Of a stretch of 64,000 nucleotides of DNA, positions 34,775 through 46,408 are shown in pieces. The DNA lies in assembly GCF_019745455.1 (NCBI RefSeq), contig NZ_JAIETD010000027.1:1-64000 (forward strand), given 5' to 3'. The translations under genes and the position numbers were made by a program. This DNA comes from Methylobacterium sp. Its GTDB lineage: Bacteria; Pseudomonadota; Alphaproteobacteria; Rhizobiales; Beijerinckiaceae. Every line of letters starts with the position of its first letter. Position 1 is the stretch's first letter. A model generated the notes under the pieces. That model was not told the origin of the DNA. It worked only from the letters and a program-made list of their open reading frames with translations, and did not search any database.

Positions 34775-35841
34775 CGGGTTCCGACGGGATGAGGCAGCCG
34801 TGCCGCAAGGCCGCGGGGGAGGGCGCGCAGGATCAGGCCGCGCAAGGGATGCCAGCCCGCGCTGAGGAGCAGCACGAAGGCGCCAAGGGCCAGCAGACTC
34901 AAGGGGAGCGAACGGTTGGCGTACCCTAAATCGCGGATCAGAGTGCCGAAGGCGATCACCGTGTAGGTCATCCCAGCCACCAGGATAGCGCGGCGGTCGG
35001 TGACCAGCGCGACCAGCGCCAGAACCAGGACGACGGCGAGGACGAGGCCCGCCGCAGCCGATCCGGTGAAACCACCGGAGCCCGCCGTCATGGCGGATAG
35101 GACAGGATGAACGATGAGCGGCGCGGCCAGCAGGTGGAGCCAGAACGCCGTGTCGGTCGCCCGCGATGTCCGCTCCGGGTCCGAGATGTCGTAGCGCATG
35201 GCGAAGGCGAAGATCGCGAGGCCGGCAACGATCAAGAGGCCGTTTTGGCTTCGCTCGGCGAAATCCGGCGCGAGCGCGAAGACGAGTGCGACAAGGGTCC
35301 CGGCAAGTGCCGCGGTGCCGGCCGCAATGGTGATAGGCACCTGGAAGCGGCGATAGTGGAGGGCGACGAGGCCAAGCGTGCCGAGAGCTGCGGCAGCCAC
35401 CGGCAGCGGCGCGTCGAGGTTCGGTGCAACGATCCCGAACGGCGGGATGCCGACGGCCTTAGCCCCGGCGAAGAGGAAGACCACGGCCGAGAAACTCGCC
35501 GTCGCGAAGGCCACGAGCAGGACAATGCTCGGCAACGCCATGCGTCGGCGGCGAGTGAAGAATTCCGCGAGCCCCCAGGACATGGCTGCCACCAGCGCGC
35601 TGCCGAAGGCGTCGCCGATCGTCTCGGACGCGATGTAGGCGGAGGTGCCCAGGAACAGGAGCAGCCCGATCGTCACGAAGATGTCGGCGAAGCCGGAAAC
35701 GAAGCGAAGCCGCTCGTCGTCGTTCGGTGGATCCGCCAACTTAAGCGCCGGTTCCTGGCCAAGATCGAGCAACGCCAGGGCCTGGCTCTCGGTGACGATC
35801 CCTCGTGCGACCGCTCGGTCGAGGAGCAGACGGTCTATCAT
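34771..35841 (-). CDS. multi-spanning membrane protein coupled to hslU
   Basis: 356 residues. A short N-terminal cytosolic domain ([20 protein letters not shown], about 1-45) is followed by roughly ten TM helices, giving a DUF2157-like layout. No transport or catalytic motif seen. The stop codon overlaps the hslU start by 4 bases, so translational coupling with hslU is likely. Role unknown; the overlap may mean only shared expression. Confidence 0.7.
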   Translation of the reverse strand: MIDRLLLDRAVARGIVTESQALALLDLGQEPALKLADPPNDDERLRFVSGFADIFVTIGLLLFLGTSAYIASETIGDAFGSALVAAMSWGLAEFFTRRRRMALPSIVLLVAFATASFSAVVFLFAGAKAVGIPPFGIVAPNLDAPLPVAAAALGTLGLVALHYRRFQVPITIAAGTAALAGTLVALVFALAPDFAERSQNGLLIVAGLAIFAFAMRYDISDPERTSRATDTAFWLHLLAAPLIVHPVLSAMTAGSGGFTGSAAAGLVLAVVLVLALVALVTDRRAILVAGMTYTVIAFGTLIRDLGYANRSLPLSLLALGAFVLLLSAGWHPLRGLILRALPRGLAARLPHPVGTR

Positions 35842-36036
35842 AGCCGTTCCGCGCCGGCGGTAGGGCCGGGGAACGATCCGGCAGGAGGCTGAATGGTAAT
35901 AGGGTCGCTGGGCACGATCACGATCTAAGCATCATTCCGCGGAGTACCACAGGGCACGCCGCAAAAACGATGTCTCGGCCCGCACACAACGCCGTAGGCG
36001 GGATGAGCCCGGAGGCCAGCCCGCCGTATCCGGACG
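35842..36036. other. 195-base gap between MCP2 and the membrane protein gene
   Basis: No coding or RNA gene seen. It may hold a promoter for the membrane protein-hslU pair, which would uncouple that pair from hslV and the chemoreceptor. Confidence 0.35.
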
Positions 36037-37707
36037 TCAGGCAGCGCGTACGCCGCCGACGAAGCTGTCCACCTCGACGGCCATGGCCTTCGACTGCCGG
36101 ACGAGGCCGCCGGCCGCACCGAGGACCTGGGCTGCGCGGGCGCCGGCCTGGATCGCGGCCTCCTGGACCTGGCCCATCGTCTCGGTCACCGCCTGGGTGC
36201 CGCGAGCGGCGTCGCTGACGCTGCGGGCGATCTCCTGGGTGGCGACCTGCTGCTCCTCCACCGCTGCAGCGACGCCGACCGCGATATTGTGGACCGATCC
36301 GATGGTCGTACCGATCTCCGCGATGGCGCCGACCGTCTCGCGCGTCGCGTTCTGGATCGCCGCGATCTGAGTGGTGATCTCGTCGGTGGCCCTGGCGGTC
36401 TGGGACGCGAGTTCCTTGACCTCGGAGGCGACGACGGCGAAGCCCCGGCCCGCCTCTCCAGCCCGCGCGGCCTCGATCGTCGCATTGAGAGCGAGGAGGT
36501 TGGTCTGCCCGGCAATGCTGGAGATCAGGGCGACGACGTCGCCGATCCGCGAGGCACTTTCTGCCAGGGCCTGGACGCGGTCATTGGTGCGCCTGGTGCT
36601 CTCCACCGCGCTCGCGGCGGCGGCCGACGTCTGGGCGACCTGCATGCCGATCTCGTTGGCGGTGGCGGCGAGTTCTTCGGTGGCGGCGGCGACGGACTGG
36701 ACGTTCATCGCCGTCTCGTTGGCGGCGTTCATGACGGCGCTGGAATGCCGGTTTGTTTGATCGGCATCGGCAGCCATGGCTTGGGCTGTACGCTCCATCT
36801 CGGAGGCTGAGCCCGACAGGGTCTCGACGAGGGCGCCGACGCTGCCCTGGAAGCCGTCCGCGAGGCCCCGCATTTCGGCGCGGCGGCGCTCCTGAGCGGC
36901 GACCGTCTCGTTGGCGAGGCTGGCGCGAGAGGCGGCACTCTCCTTCATGGCGTTTGCGAAGACAGTCATGCTCGCCCAGATCGCGCCGATCTCATCGCGC
37001 CGCGGCTGGACGTGAGGCAGATCGTGGTCACCCGAAGCGAGACGACGGATGCTGTCCGACACAATTGCGAGAGGACGGGCGATCATCCGGTCTCCGACGA
37101 GGCCGCCGACCACAACGCAGCAGATTGCGCCACCAATCGCGAGGCCGATGAGGAGCATAAGACGCGAGTCGTAGAGTGTATCTGTGTGCTTATCGATCGC
37201 TTCGACCTGTGCCAGGCCGCTGGCGGAAAGAGCGTCGATGCTATCCTGGAAGGCTTGGCGGTTGGCGCGATTGAGCTCGTTGAACCCCTGATCGGCCGCA
37301 GCCTTCGGCGACACCTCGGTTCCGAGCCGCGCCGTTTCCTTGCGCAGGATCGTGAAATCGGCAGCGCCCTTGATCACCTTGTCGAACAGCGGGCGCTCGA
37401 TCTCCGGGACGACGCCGCCCCATTGCGCCAGGAGTGCGTTCATCGCATCGAGGTTCTTGATGAGGCGCTCGGCGTATTTCTTTGCGTCCGCGACATCCTT
37501 GGCGGCGTAGATGCCTCGGGCTTCGACGACGACACTGGTGACCAGGCGATTGAGGTTGGCCGCGTTGAGGGATCGCTGGGAGGCTTCCTTCGTCTCGGTG
37601 ATCGCCTCGTTGAACGTCCTGAGCGTCATCGCGCTGATGCCCGCAACTAACAGCGTGACTAGGCTGCAGAGGGTGACGAAGGCCAGAATCTTCGATCGTA
37701 TGCTCAT
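36037..37707 (-). CDS. methyl-accepting chemotaxis protein
   Basis: 556 residues. TM1 about 7-28, a helical periplasmic sensor (4-helix-bundle type, residues about 30-180), TM2 about 183-205, then HAMP ([19 protein letters not shown]). Signal domain with [20 protein letters not shown] and [15 protein letters not shown]. The upstream motif GGCTTAA/TTAAGCC lies 34 bases before the ATG. It sits between hslV and the hslU pair, an unusual place. Ligand unknown. Confidence 0.95.
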   Translation of the reverse strand: MSIRSKILAFVTLCSLVTLLVAGISAMTLRTFNEAITETKEASQRSLNAANLNRLVTSVVVEARGIYAAKDVADAKKYAERLIKNLDAMNALLAQWGGVVPEIERPLFDKVIKGAADFTILRKETARLGTEVSPKAAADQGFNELNRANRQAFQDSIDALSASGLAQVEAIDKHTDTLYDSRLMLLIGLAIGGAICCVVVGGLVGDRMIARPLAIVSDSIRRLASGDHDLPHVQPRRDEIGAIWASMTVFANAMKESAASRASLANETVAAQERRRAEMRGLADGFQGSVGALVETLSGSASEMERTAQAMAADADQTNRHSSAVMNAANETAMNVQSVAAATEELAATANEIGMQVAQTSAAAASAVESTRRTNDRVQALAESASRIGDVVALISSIAGQTNLLALNATIEAARAGEAGRGFAVVASEVKELASQTARATDEITTQIAAIQNATRETVGAIAEIGTTIGSVHNIAVGVAAAVEEQQVATQEIARSVSDAARGTQAVTETMGQVQEAAIQAGARAAQVLGAAGGLVRQSKAMAVEVDSFVGGVRAA

Positions 37708-37740
37708 GACAACTCGCCGCTAATCGTCTCTCAGACGATG

Positions 37741-37747
37741 GGCTTAA
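37741..37747 (-). promoter_or_regulatory. TTAAGCC motif upstream of MCP2 (3 of 4)
   Basis: Reads TTAAGCC on the minus strand, 34-40 bases before the start at 37707; the adjacent GTTAAC at 37769-37774 is a further TTAA site. Confidence 0.4.
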
Positions 37748-37783
37748 ACCATTCAGCTTGCCTATCAGTTAACCCCATTTGGC

Positions 37784-38347
37784 CTAGCCAGCCGCTTCCA
37801 GTGTTTCGACGACGAGATTGCCATTCGTGTAGACGCAGATCTCCGCAGCAATACGCATCGCCTTCCGAACGACGACTTCTGCGTCGTCAGGGCCGTCCTC
37901 GAGTGCCCGGGCTGCGGCCAGGGCAAAGTTTCCGCCCGAGCCAATCGCCATGACGCCCGTCTCCGGCTCCAGCACATCACCGGCTCCCGAGAGCAGAAGG
38001 CTGACGTCCTTGTCGGCGACCAGCATCATCGCCTCCAGGCGGCGCAGGTAGCGGTCGGTGCGCCAGTCCTTGGTCAGCTCGACACAGGCGCGGGTGAGCT
38101 GGCCGGGATATTGGTCGAGCTTGGCCTCCAGCCGCTCGAACAGCGTGAAGGCGTCGGCCGTGGCCCCGGCGAAGCCGCCGATGACCGCGCCCTTGGCGAG
38201 GCGCCGGACCTTGCGGGCATTGCCCTTCACGATGGTCTGCCCAAGGCTGACCTGCCCGTCGCCGCCGATCACCACCCGGCCGCCCTTGCGGACCATGAGG
38301 ATCGTTGTGGCATGCATCTGGGGCAAGGTGGATTCGTTGTGTGGCAA
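37784..38347 (-). CDS. hslV: ATP-dependent protease peptidase subunit HslV
   Basis: 187 residues. The peptidase of the HslVU proteasome-like complex. After a short leader ([13 protein letters not shown]), the active-site Thr starts [19 protein letters not shown]; removal of the leader exposes it. Later blocks: [20 protein letters not shown] and [17 protein letters not shown]. An ATG at 38317 (MHATT) is an alternative start. Encoded 77 bp upstream of a chemoreceptor, not next to hslU. Confidence 0.95.
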   Translation of the reverse strand: MPHNESTLPQMHATTILMVRKGGRVVIGGDGQVSLGQTIVKGNARKVRRLAKGAVIGGFAGATADAFTLFERLEAKLDQYPGQLTRACVELTKDWRTDRYLRRLEAMMLVADKDVSLLLSGAGDVLEPETGVMAIGSGGNFALAAARALEDGPDDAEVVVRKAMRIAAEICVYTNGNLVVETLEAAG

Positions 38348-38421
38348 AGGGAACTCCGGGCCGAACCGCGTCGGTCTCGAAATCAGGTATGGCGTCGGTC
38401 AGGCAATTGCCACCGCGCGTC

Positions 38422-39558
38422 TCACACGACCACGGTCAGAGACCGCGCCGCCCGCGTCAGGCCGGTATAGAGCCAGCGCGCCCTGTGCTCGCGGAACGCG
38501 TAGGATTCGTCGAAGAGCACGACGTCGTCCCATTGCGAGCCCTGCGCCTTGTGAACGGTGAGAGCGTAGCCGTAGGTGAACTCGTCGGTCTCGCGGCGCT
38601 GATAGGCCGGGATCTCGGCCTCCGAGCCCTCGATCACCGCGCGCAGGACCTTGATGTCGACGGCGCGCCGCCGCAGGGCCGGGTCGTCCTCGGGCACCAC
38701 GTCGAGGCGGATCGTGTCGGGGCGCGGCGAGGCGCGCAGGGCCTGCACCGTCCAGGTCGAGCCGTTGAGCAGGCCCTTGGTACGGTCGTTCCTGAGACAG
38801 ACCAGCTTCTCGCCCACAGCCGGCATCGTATCGGTATGTCCGGCGAGTTCGCGCAGGCGGTTGTTGTAGAGCCGGCGCGTCTTGTTGAGGCCGACGAGAA
38901 CCTGATCGGCCTCCAGAACCAAGCTCGGGTCGACGTCGCGCCGCGAGACCACGCGGCTCTCGCCGTAGGTGCCGACAGAGAGGCGCCCGCCCTCGCGCAC
39001 CGTCATCGCCATGCGGACGATCGGGTCGTCGGCGGCCTGGCGATGGACATCGGTGAGCATCACGTCGGGCTCGGCCTCCGTGAAGAAGCCGCCGCCGCGC
39101 ACCGGCGGCAACTGGGCCGGGTCGCCGAGCACCAGCACCGGCTTGTCGAAGGAAAGGAGATCGTTGCCGAGATCCGAATCCACCATCGAGCACTCGTCGA
39201 TGACGATCAGTTCGGCCTTGGCGGCAGGGCCGGAGCGGTTGAGGGTGAAGGCCGGGCCACCGTCCTCGGTCTCCTTGGTGCGGTAGATCAGGCTGTGGAT
39301 CGTCGCGGCGTCATGGCAGCCCTTCTGGCGCATCACCGAGGCCGCCTTTCCGGTGAAGGCGCCGAACACCACGGCGCCATCGACATCGTCGGCGATCCTG
39401 CGGGCCAGGGTGGTCTTGCCGGTGCCGGCATAGCCGAACAGGCGGAACACCTGCGCTCCGCCGCCCTTGCGCCAGGCGGAGATGGTCTTCAGCGCCGCCT
39501 CCTGCTGGGGAGCGAAGCGGGTGGGAAGGTTCTCGGCCGGCTCTGCGTCGCGGCTCAC
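38422..39558 (-). CDS. RecD/Dda-like DNA helicase
   Basis: 378 residues. SF1B helicase: Walker [27 protein letters not shown] (motif Ia), Walker [14 protein letters not shown] (DEAD-like DECS), motif [15 protein letters not shown], and motif [28 protein letters not shown]. Shorter than RecD2 and close to phage Dda in size, without the N-terminal HhH domains. Likely acts in replication-fork restart or repair. The start overlaps the stop of hemF (4 bases), so the two are translated together though functionally unrelated. Confidence 0.9.
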   Translation of the reverse strand: MSRDAEPAENLPTRFAPQQEAALKTISAWRKGGGAQVFRLFGYAGTGKTTLARRIADDVDGAVVFGAFTGKAASVMRQKGCHDAATIHSLIYRTKETEDGGPAFTLNRSGPAAKAELIVIDECSMVDSDLGNDLLSFDKPVLVLGDPAQLPPVRGGGFFTEAEPDVMLTDVHRQAADDPIVRMAMTVREGGRLSVGTYGESRVVSRRDVDPSLVLEADQVLVGLNKTRRLYNNRLRELAGHTDTMPAVGEKLVCLRNDRTKGLLNGSTWTVQALRASPRPDTIRLDVVPEDDPALRRRAVDIKVLRAVIEGSEAEIPAYQRRETDEFTYGYALTVHKAQGSQWDDVVLFDESYAFREHRARWLYTGLTRAARSLTVVV

Positions 39559-40478
39559 GGCCAGCGCACGGTGGGCGGCAGCGAGGACAGGATCGAGGCG
39601 ACGTTGCCGCCGGTCTTGAGGCCGAAGATCGTGCCTCGGTCGTGGAGCAGGTTGAACTCGACGTAGCGGCCGCGCCGAACCTGCTGCTCGTAGCGGTCGG
39701 CCTCGGTCCAGGGAGTGGAGACATTGGCTCGGACGATGGCCGGATAGGCTTCGAGCAGGGCGCCGCCGACGTCGCGGGTAAAGGCGAGGTCGGCCTCAGG
39801 CTCGCCGGTCCAATGATAGTCGTAGAAGATTCCGCCGATGCCGCGGGGCTCGCTGCGGTGTTTCACGTGGAAATATTCCTCGCACCACGCCTTGTAGCGC
39901 GCGTAATCCGCGGCCGGATGGGCGTCGCAGGCGGCCTTCATGGCGGCGTGGAAGGCCAGGGTGTCGGGGTCTTCCTGGGTTCGCCGCCGGTCGAGCACGG
40001 GGGTGAGGTCGGCGCCCCCGCCGAACCAGGCCTTCGTCGTCACGACGAAGCGGGTATTCATGTGCACGGTCGGAACGTTCGGGTTCCACGGATGCGCGAT
40101 CAGCGAGATGCCGGTGGCGAAGAAGTGCGGATCCTCGGCGGCGCCCGGCATCTGGGCGCGGAACTCGGGGGCGAACTCGCCATAGACCGTCGAGACGTGG
40201 ACGCCCGCCTTCTCGAACACCCGGCCCTTGATCATCGCCATGGTGCCGCCGCCGCCATGACTGCCGGTATGGTCGGTCCGCGTCCACGGCGTCTTCTCGA
40301 ACCGTCCCGGCTCGACGGGAGCTTCCGGGAAGAACGGCCCCGCCGCCTCGGATTCGAGCGTCTCAAGGGCGCCGACGATGCGGTCGCGAAGGGTGGCGAA
40401 CCACGTCTCCGCCTGGCCCTTCAGCGCGGCGAGGTCGGCCTCCGAGGGAAGCGGATGCGTGGTGTTCGGCATGGTCAT
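39555..40478 (-). CDS. hemF: aerobic coproporphyrinogen III oxidase
   Basis: 307 residues from ATG 40478 (or 40472). Oxygen-dependent heme synthesis step. Conserved blocks: [66 protein letters not shown] and [20 protein letters not shown]. The last residues end [13 protein letters not shown], the family's typical C-terminus. Likely first gene of hemF-helicase. Upstream is a divergent 270-bp region toward the molybdopterin oxidoreductase. Confidence 0.95.
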   Translation of the reverse strand: MTMPNTTHPLPSEADLAALKGQAETWFATLRDRIVGALETLESEAAGPFFPEAPVEPGRFEKTPWTRTDHTGSHGGGGTMAMIKGRVFEKAGVHVSTVYGEFAPEFRAQMPGAAEDPHFFATGISLIAHPWNPNVPTVHMNTRFVVTTKAWFGGGADLTPVLDRRRTQEDPDTLAFHAAMKAACDAHPAADYARYKAWCEEYFHVKHRSEPRGIGGIFYDYHWTGEPEADLAFTRDVGGALLEAYPAIVRANVSTPWTEADRYEQQVRRGRYVEFNLLHDRGTIFGLKTGGNVASILSSLPPTVRWP

Positions 40479-40744
40479 GGGCCTTGGCTTAGCCATCGGG
40501 CGCAACCGGCGTCAATTCGGAAAGCCACCGTCATCAGGGGTCGGGCGATCGAGGACTTTGCACCGAGAACCAGCGGCGATGCCCAAGGACGATGCGCGAT
40601 GTCCAAAACTCCGGCGCCGAGCAGCGCATCGGACGGCAGCGAGACTGTTTGCAACAGTTTGAAATGCCTCTAGCCTGACGATTCGTCGGTGGATTCGATC
40701 GCGTGACGACTGGTCGTCGCGATCCTGGTTTCTGGAGGCTTTCG

Positions 40745-42907
40745 ATGTCAGGTCCGAGCGAGCAGACGATCGTCCGCGGCGTATGCCCCCACGACTGTCC
40801 CGATACCTGCGCGTTCCTGTATCACGTCGAGGACGGCAAGCTCGTCGACGTTACCGGAGACCGCGATCACCCGATGACCCGCGGCGGTCTGTGCGTGAAG
40901 CTCAACGACTTCGCCGACCACCACTACAACCCTGACCGCATCCTCTATCCGATGAAGCGGGTCGGTCCGAAGGGGAGCGGTGCCTTCGCCCGCATCTCCT
41001 GGGACGAGGCGCTCACCGAGATCAAGACGCGCTGGACCGACATCATCGGCACCTACGGCGCCGAGGCGATCATGCCGCACGCCTATCTCGGGCATCAGGG
41101 CACCCTCAACGGACTGACGGCGGGCGACGCCTTCTTCAACCGGCTCGGCGCCTCGGTCGCCGAGAAGACCTATTGCGAATCCGGCTCGTCCACGGCCTGG
41201 CACATGACGGTGGGCGGCACCGGCGGCCTCGACATCGAGAGCTTCGCCTATGCGAAGTACATCATCGTCTGGGGCATGAACATGATCAGCACCAACCTGC
41301 ATGGTTGGCCGTTCCTCCTCGAAGCCCAGAAGAAGGGCGCCAAGATCGTCGTGATCGATCCGGTGAAGTCGCGCACGGCGAAGGCGGCGGATTGGCACAT
41401 CGCGATCAAGCCCGGCACCGACGGCGCCCTGGCGCTCGGCATGATGAACGTCATCATCGCCGAGGGGCTCGTCGACCAAGATTACGTCGACCGCTACACG
41501 ATCGGCTACGAGGAACTGAAGGGCCGCGCCGCGGAGTACCCGCCCGAGCGCGTCTCTGAGATCACCGGCATTCCGGCCGAGGACATCCGCACGCTCGCCC
41601 GCGAATACGCCACGGCCCGGCCCTCGGCGATCCGCCAGGGGGTGGCGCTCGAGCGCAGCCATGGCGGCGGCCAGGCGATCCGGGCGATCACCTGCCTGCC
41701 GGCACTCGTCGGCGCCTGGCGCCATGTCGGCGGCGGCACGATGGAGATGCCGATCTGGGAATTCCCGACCCGGTTCGATCGCATCTGTCGCCCCGACTGG
41801 ATCAAGCCGGGCACCCGCGTCATCAACGAGCTCGACCTCGGCGCGGCGCTCACCGGGGAGCTCGCCCTCGATCCTCCGGTCCAGTCGCTCTTCGTCTACA
41901 ATTCCAATCCAGTTTCGCAGGCGCCGGCCCAGGCCAAGATCGTCGAGGGCCTCAAGCGGGAGGACCTGTTCACGGTAGTGAGCGAATTGTTCGTCACCGA
42001 TACGGCGAAATACGCCGACATTCTGTTGCCGGCGACGATGCAGGGCGAGCAGCTCGACATCATGGTGACCTGGGGACACCTCTACCTGATGCTCAACCAG
42101 CCCGCGATCGCGGCGCCGGGCGAATGCGTCCCCAATGTCGAGATGTTCCGGCGGCTCGCCAGGACCATGGGCTTCACCGACGATTACTGGGACCGGACCG
42201 AGGAGGAGATGCTCCTCGACTTCTACGATTGGGACGCACCCCAGCTCCAGGGCATCACCTATGACCTCCTAAAGGAGAAGGGCTGGGCGCGGCTCAATGT
42301 CGGGCTGCCGGGCGAGCGCGCCCCCCATGCGGAGGGCAACTTCAAGACCGCATCCGGCAAATGCGAGTTCAAGTCGAGCATGGCTGAGGGCGGCAACTTC
42401 GTCATCCCGGTCTGGCGCTCGATGTACGAGGCGATGCAGCCGGGCGAATATGTCGATCCGCTGCCGGATTACGTGCCGCCCTACGAATCGGCCGCATCGA
42501 ACCCGGATCAGGCGCTGCGCTATCCGCTCAGCATCGTCTCGCCCAAGCCCCACGCCTTCCTCAATTCGCAATACGCCAACGAGGAGCACAAGAAGGCGCG
42601 GCAGGGCGCGTTGCGGGTGATGATCAACCCCGCCGACGCCGCGGCGCGCGGGATCCTGCCGGGCGAGCAGGTGCGGGTCTTCAACGATCGCGGCTCGTTC
42701 GAGGGACCGGCCGAACTCAGCGAGGACGTGGTACCGGGACTCGTCATGGCCAATGTCGGGCATTGGACGAGCGCGGCCTCCTCGGGCGCCTCGGTCAACG
42801 CGATCAGCTCGGACAAGCATTGCGGTCTGGGACGAGCCGGCACCTTCTCGGACAATCTCGTCGAGGTCGAGAAGGCCGCGGCGCCGATGCTCGTGGCGGC
42901 GGAGTAG
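40745..42907 (+). CDS. molybdopterin oxidoreductase (CISM family)
   Basis: 720 residues from ATG 40745. The [4Fe-4S] site is C14-PHD-C18-PDT-C22 and C50 (GGLCVK). Molybdopterin-guanine-dinucleotide domain blocks: VWGMNMISTNLHG, GAKIVVIDPVKSRTA, IKPGTDGALALGMM, YNSNPVSQAPAQ, and the C-terminal MINPADAAARGILPGEQVRVFNDRG. A probable Mo-ligand is Cys144 in EKTYCESGSS. No TAT signal, so it is likely cytoplasmic. No partner subunits or maturation genes are adjacent. It resembles unassigned soluble CISM enzymes; substrate unknown. Confidence 0.85.
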   Translation: MSGPSEQTIVRGVCPHDCPDTCAFLYHVEDGKLVDVTGDRDHPMTRGGLCVKLNDFADHHYNPDRILYPMKRVGPKGSGAFARISWDEALTEIKTRWTDIIGTYGAEAIMPHAYLGHQGTLNGLTAGDAFFNRLGASVAEKTYCESGSSTAWHMTVGGTGGLDIESFAYAKYIIVWGMNMISTNLHGWPFLLEAQKKGAKIVVIDPVKSRTAKAADWHIAIKPGTDGALALGMMNVIIAEGLVDQDYVDRYTIGYEELKGRAAEYPPERVSEITGIPAEDIRTLAREYATARPSAIRQGVALERSHGGGQAIRAITCLPALVGAWRHVGGGTMEMPIWEFPTRFDRICRPDWIKPGTRVINELDLGAALTGELALDPPVQSLFVYNSNPVSQAPAQAKIVEGLKREDLFTVVSELFVTDTAKYADILLPATMQGEQLDIMVTWGHLYLMLNQPAIAAPGECVPNVEMFRRLARTMGFTDDYWDRTEEEMLLDFYDWDAPQLQGITYDLLKEKGWARLNVGLPGERAPHAEGNFKTASGKCEFKSSMAEGGNFVIPVWRSMYEAMQPGEYVDPLPDYVPPYESAASNPDQALRYPLSIVSPKPHAFLNSQYANEEHKKARQGALRVMINPADAAARGILPGEQVRVFNDRGSFEGPAELSEDVVPGLVMANVGHWTSAASSGASVNAISSDKHCGLGRAGTFSDNLVEVEKAAAPMLVAAE

Positions 42908-42929
42908 CGCTGCCGGGCAGGCCAGCCCG

Positions 42930-43673
42930 TCAGCCTGGCGACGACTCTCCCGCGCTGAGGCGGCGAGCGAGGGCAGGACCGAGACCGATGCTGTCGACCG
43001 CCGGGAAGGCCACCCTCCCGGCGGAGCGGGCCCGTGCCGCCGCCAGGACGGCCCGCGTACCGGTGGCGACGGAACAGAGGACCGGCACAGGCACGTCCGG
43101 CTGAATGCGCTCGGCAAGGCCGGCGAGGGCGGCACCGCCGAGGATCACTACCTCGGCGCCATCCTCCAATGCGCATTGCCGGCACGCGGCGGCGAGCTCT
43201 GCAAGAGCCGCGTCGGGGTCGCTGGCGATGCGGTCGCCGGTCGGCGCGATGGTCCTGACGGCGGCGAGCCGGTCGGCGAGTCCGAGGGACGCGACGAACT
43301 CCGTCAGCATCGGTCCCCAAAGGATACCACCGGTGACGATGGCGAAGCGCCGGCGCCCTTCCGCCGCCACCCGGCATGAGGCCTCGGCCATGCCGATGAC
43401 GGGCACCGGCGAGATCTCTTTCAGCGCCGCCAGTCCGGGATCGCCGAAACAGGCGAGATAGACGGCATCGCAGCCCTCGCCATGCTCGGCGAGGGCATCG
43501 AGGGCGGCATGTGCGGCGATCGCCGAGGCGGCCCGGCTCGCGATGTAGCGCGCACCGAAGCGGCCGGTGACGGGCACGAACTCCGCGGCGTTGCCGGCAA
43601 CCCGCCGGACATGGTCCGTCACGAGCTCCGTGACGGACGACAGGGTATTCGGATTGACCAGAAGGATACGCAT
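42930..43673 (-). CDS. Asp/Glu/hydantoin racemase family protein, one catalytic Cys
   Basis: 247 residues. Family start MRILLVNPNTLSSVTE, then the first Cys in AVYLACFGDPGLAAL and the block PVIGMAEASCRVA. The second Cys expected near VILGCAGM in hydantoin/allantoin racemases is VILGGAALAGL here, so Gly replaces it. Single-thiol members include decarboxylases; racemase activity by two Cys would not be possible. No amidohydrolase or transporter is nearby to suggest a substrate. It is 9 bp downstream of trmL on the same strand. Confidence 0.8.
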   Translation of the reverse strand: MRILLVNPNTLSSVTELVTDHVRRVAGNAAEFVPVTGRFGARYIASRAASAIAAHAALDALAEHGEGCDAVYLACFGDPGLAALKEISPVPVIGMAEASCRVAAEGRRRFAIVTGGILWGPMLTEFVASLGLADRLAAVRTIAPTGDRIASDPDAALAELAAACRQCALEDGAEVVILGGAALAGLAERIQPDVPVPVLCSVATGTRAVLAAARARSAGRVAFPAVDSIGLGPALARRLSAGESSPG

Positions 43674-43682
43674 GTCCCGTCC

Positions 43683-44168
43683 TCAGGCAGTCGGCATGCC
43701 AGTGGAGGACGATTGCCACGCCCCGCCCTGGCGCATCGCCTCGCCGAGGATCATCCCGGCCGCGACCGCGACGTTGAGCGAACGCAGGCCCGGACGGATC
43801 GGCACCAACACTCGCGCATCGGCTGCCGCGTGGACGCCATCCGGAACGCCGGCCGATTCACGGCCCATCAGAAGGCAATCGCCGGGCGCGAAGGCGAAGT
43901 CGGCATAGGTGGTCGCCCCCTTCGTGGTGGCGAGGACGAGGCGGATGCCCACTTCCTCGCGCCATTCCGAGAAGGCGTCCCACGACCGGTGCCGCGTGAT
44001 CGCGACGTGGTCGAGATAATCGAGGCCCGAGCGGCGCAGATGACGGTCCGAGACATCGAAGCCGGCCGGCTCGATGATCTCGACGGCAAGCCCGAGGCAG
44101 GCGGCGAGCCGCAGCATGGTGCCGGTATTCTGCGGGATGTCGGGCTGGTAGAGGGCGAGGCGGAACAT
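43683..44168 (-). CDS. trmL: tRNA (cytidine/uridine-2'-O)-methyltransferase TrmL
   Basis: 161 residues from ATG 44168. SPOUT enzyme that 2'-O-methylates position 34 in Leu tRNAs. Starts MFRLALYQPDIPQNTGTMLR, with AACLGLAVEIIEPAGF, the knot strand LLMGRESAGVPDGVH and the SAM-binding IPIRPG-like VPIRPGLRSLNVAVAAG. Complete. It is divergent from the ABC gene at 44289; the ATG lies in a 120-bp promoter region. Confidence 0.92.
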   Translation of the reverse strand: MFRLALYQPDIPQNTGTMLRLAACLGLAVEIIEPAGFDVSDRHLRRSGLDYLDHVAITRHRSWDAFSEWREEVGIRLVLATTKGATTYADFAFAPGDCLLMGRESAGVPDGVHAAADARVLVPIRPGLRSLNVAVAAGMILGEAMRQGGAWQSSSTGMPTA

Positions 44169-44288
44169 GGTTGCAGCTGGCTCGGGTTGTCGTCTGCGGC
44201 ATCGCCCCCCGGTTGGCCCTGCGTCAAGTCGGCCTACATCCGGGTCAGTCAATCCCGCGGTGCGATCGCCGCCATCCGAAAGTTCTGC

Positions 44289-46154
<1,866 letters not shown>

Positions 46155-46309
46155 GCGAACTTTTTACAACACCCGCCAGATCAGGATGACCGAAATATTA
46201 ACGGTCTAAGTCGACGCGCGAACGGCTATACGCCGCCAGCAGAATTTAACATTTGTTGAGACGTATATTTGTATACATTAAACTGTCTTGTCTTTATCGT
46301 TGGCAATGA

Positions 46310-46339
46310 GCACTGTGCAGTTTTTACAGAGCACAGTGC
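46310..46339. promoter_or_regulatory. inverted repeat GCACTGTGC upstream of the PAS-MCP-PilZ gene
   Basis: GCACTGTGC (46310-46318) and GCACAGTGC (46331-46339) form a perfect 9-bp inverted repeat with a 12-base T-rich spacer. It lies in an AT-rich 250-bp region about 70 bases before the start at 46409. It could be an operator for a dimeric regulator or an mRNA hairpin. Regulator unknown. Confidence 0.45.
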
Positions 46340-46376
46340 ATAGAAACGGAAAAGTTACCAATTTCCGGGAAAATAG

Positions 46377-46386
46377 GGCTTAAGCC
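46377..46386. promoter_or_regulatory. GGCTTAAGCC palindrome upstream of the PAS-MCP-PilZ gene (2 of 4)
   Basis: Perfect 10-base palindrome 22 bases before the start codon, in the position of a ribosome-binding/leader region or an operator near the transcription start. Confidence 0.4.
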
Positions 46387-46408
46387 ATAAGAATGAAAGC
46401 CGACACTC

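Noticed and set aside
43482..44288. Long open frame in front of the ABC exporter
   Set aside because: It is antisense to trmL and the racemase gene and shows no family sequence. The transporter homology starts at 44289.
46381..46406. Sigma-28-like promoter (TAAG-N14-GCCGACAC) before the PAS-MCP-PilZ gene
   Set aside because: The -10-like part lies 3 bases before the start codon, so transcription would begin inside the gene. A similar reading at MCP2 has the same problem.
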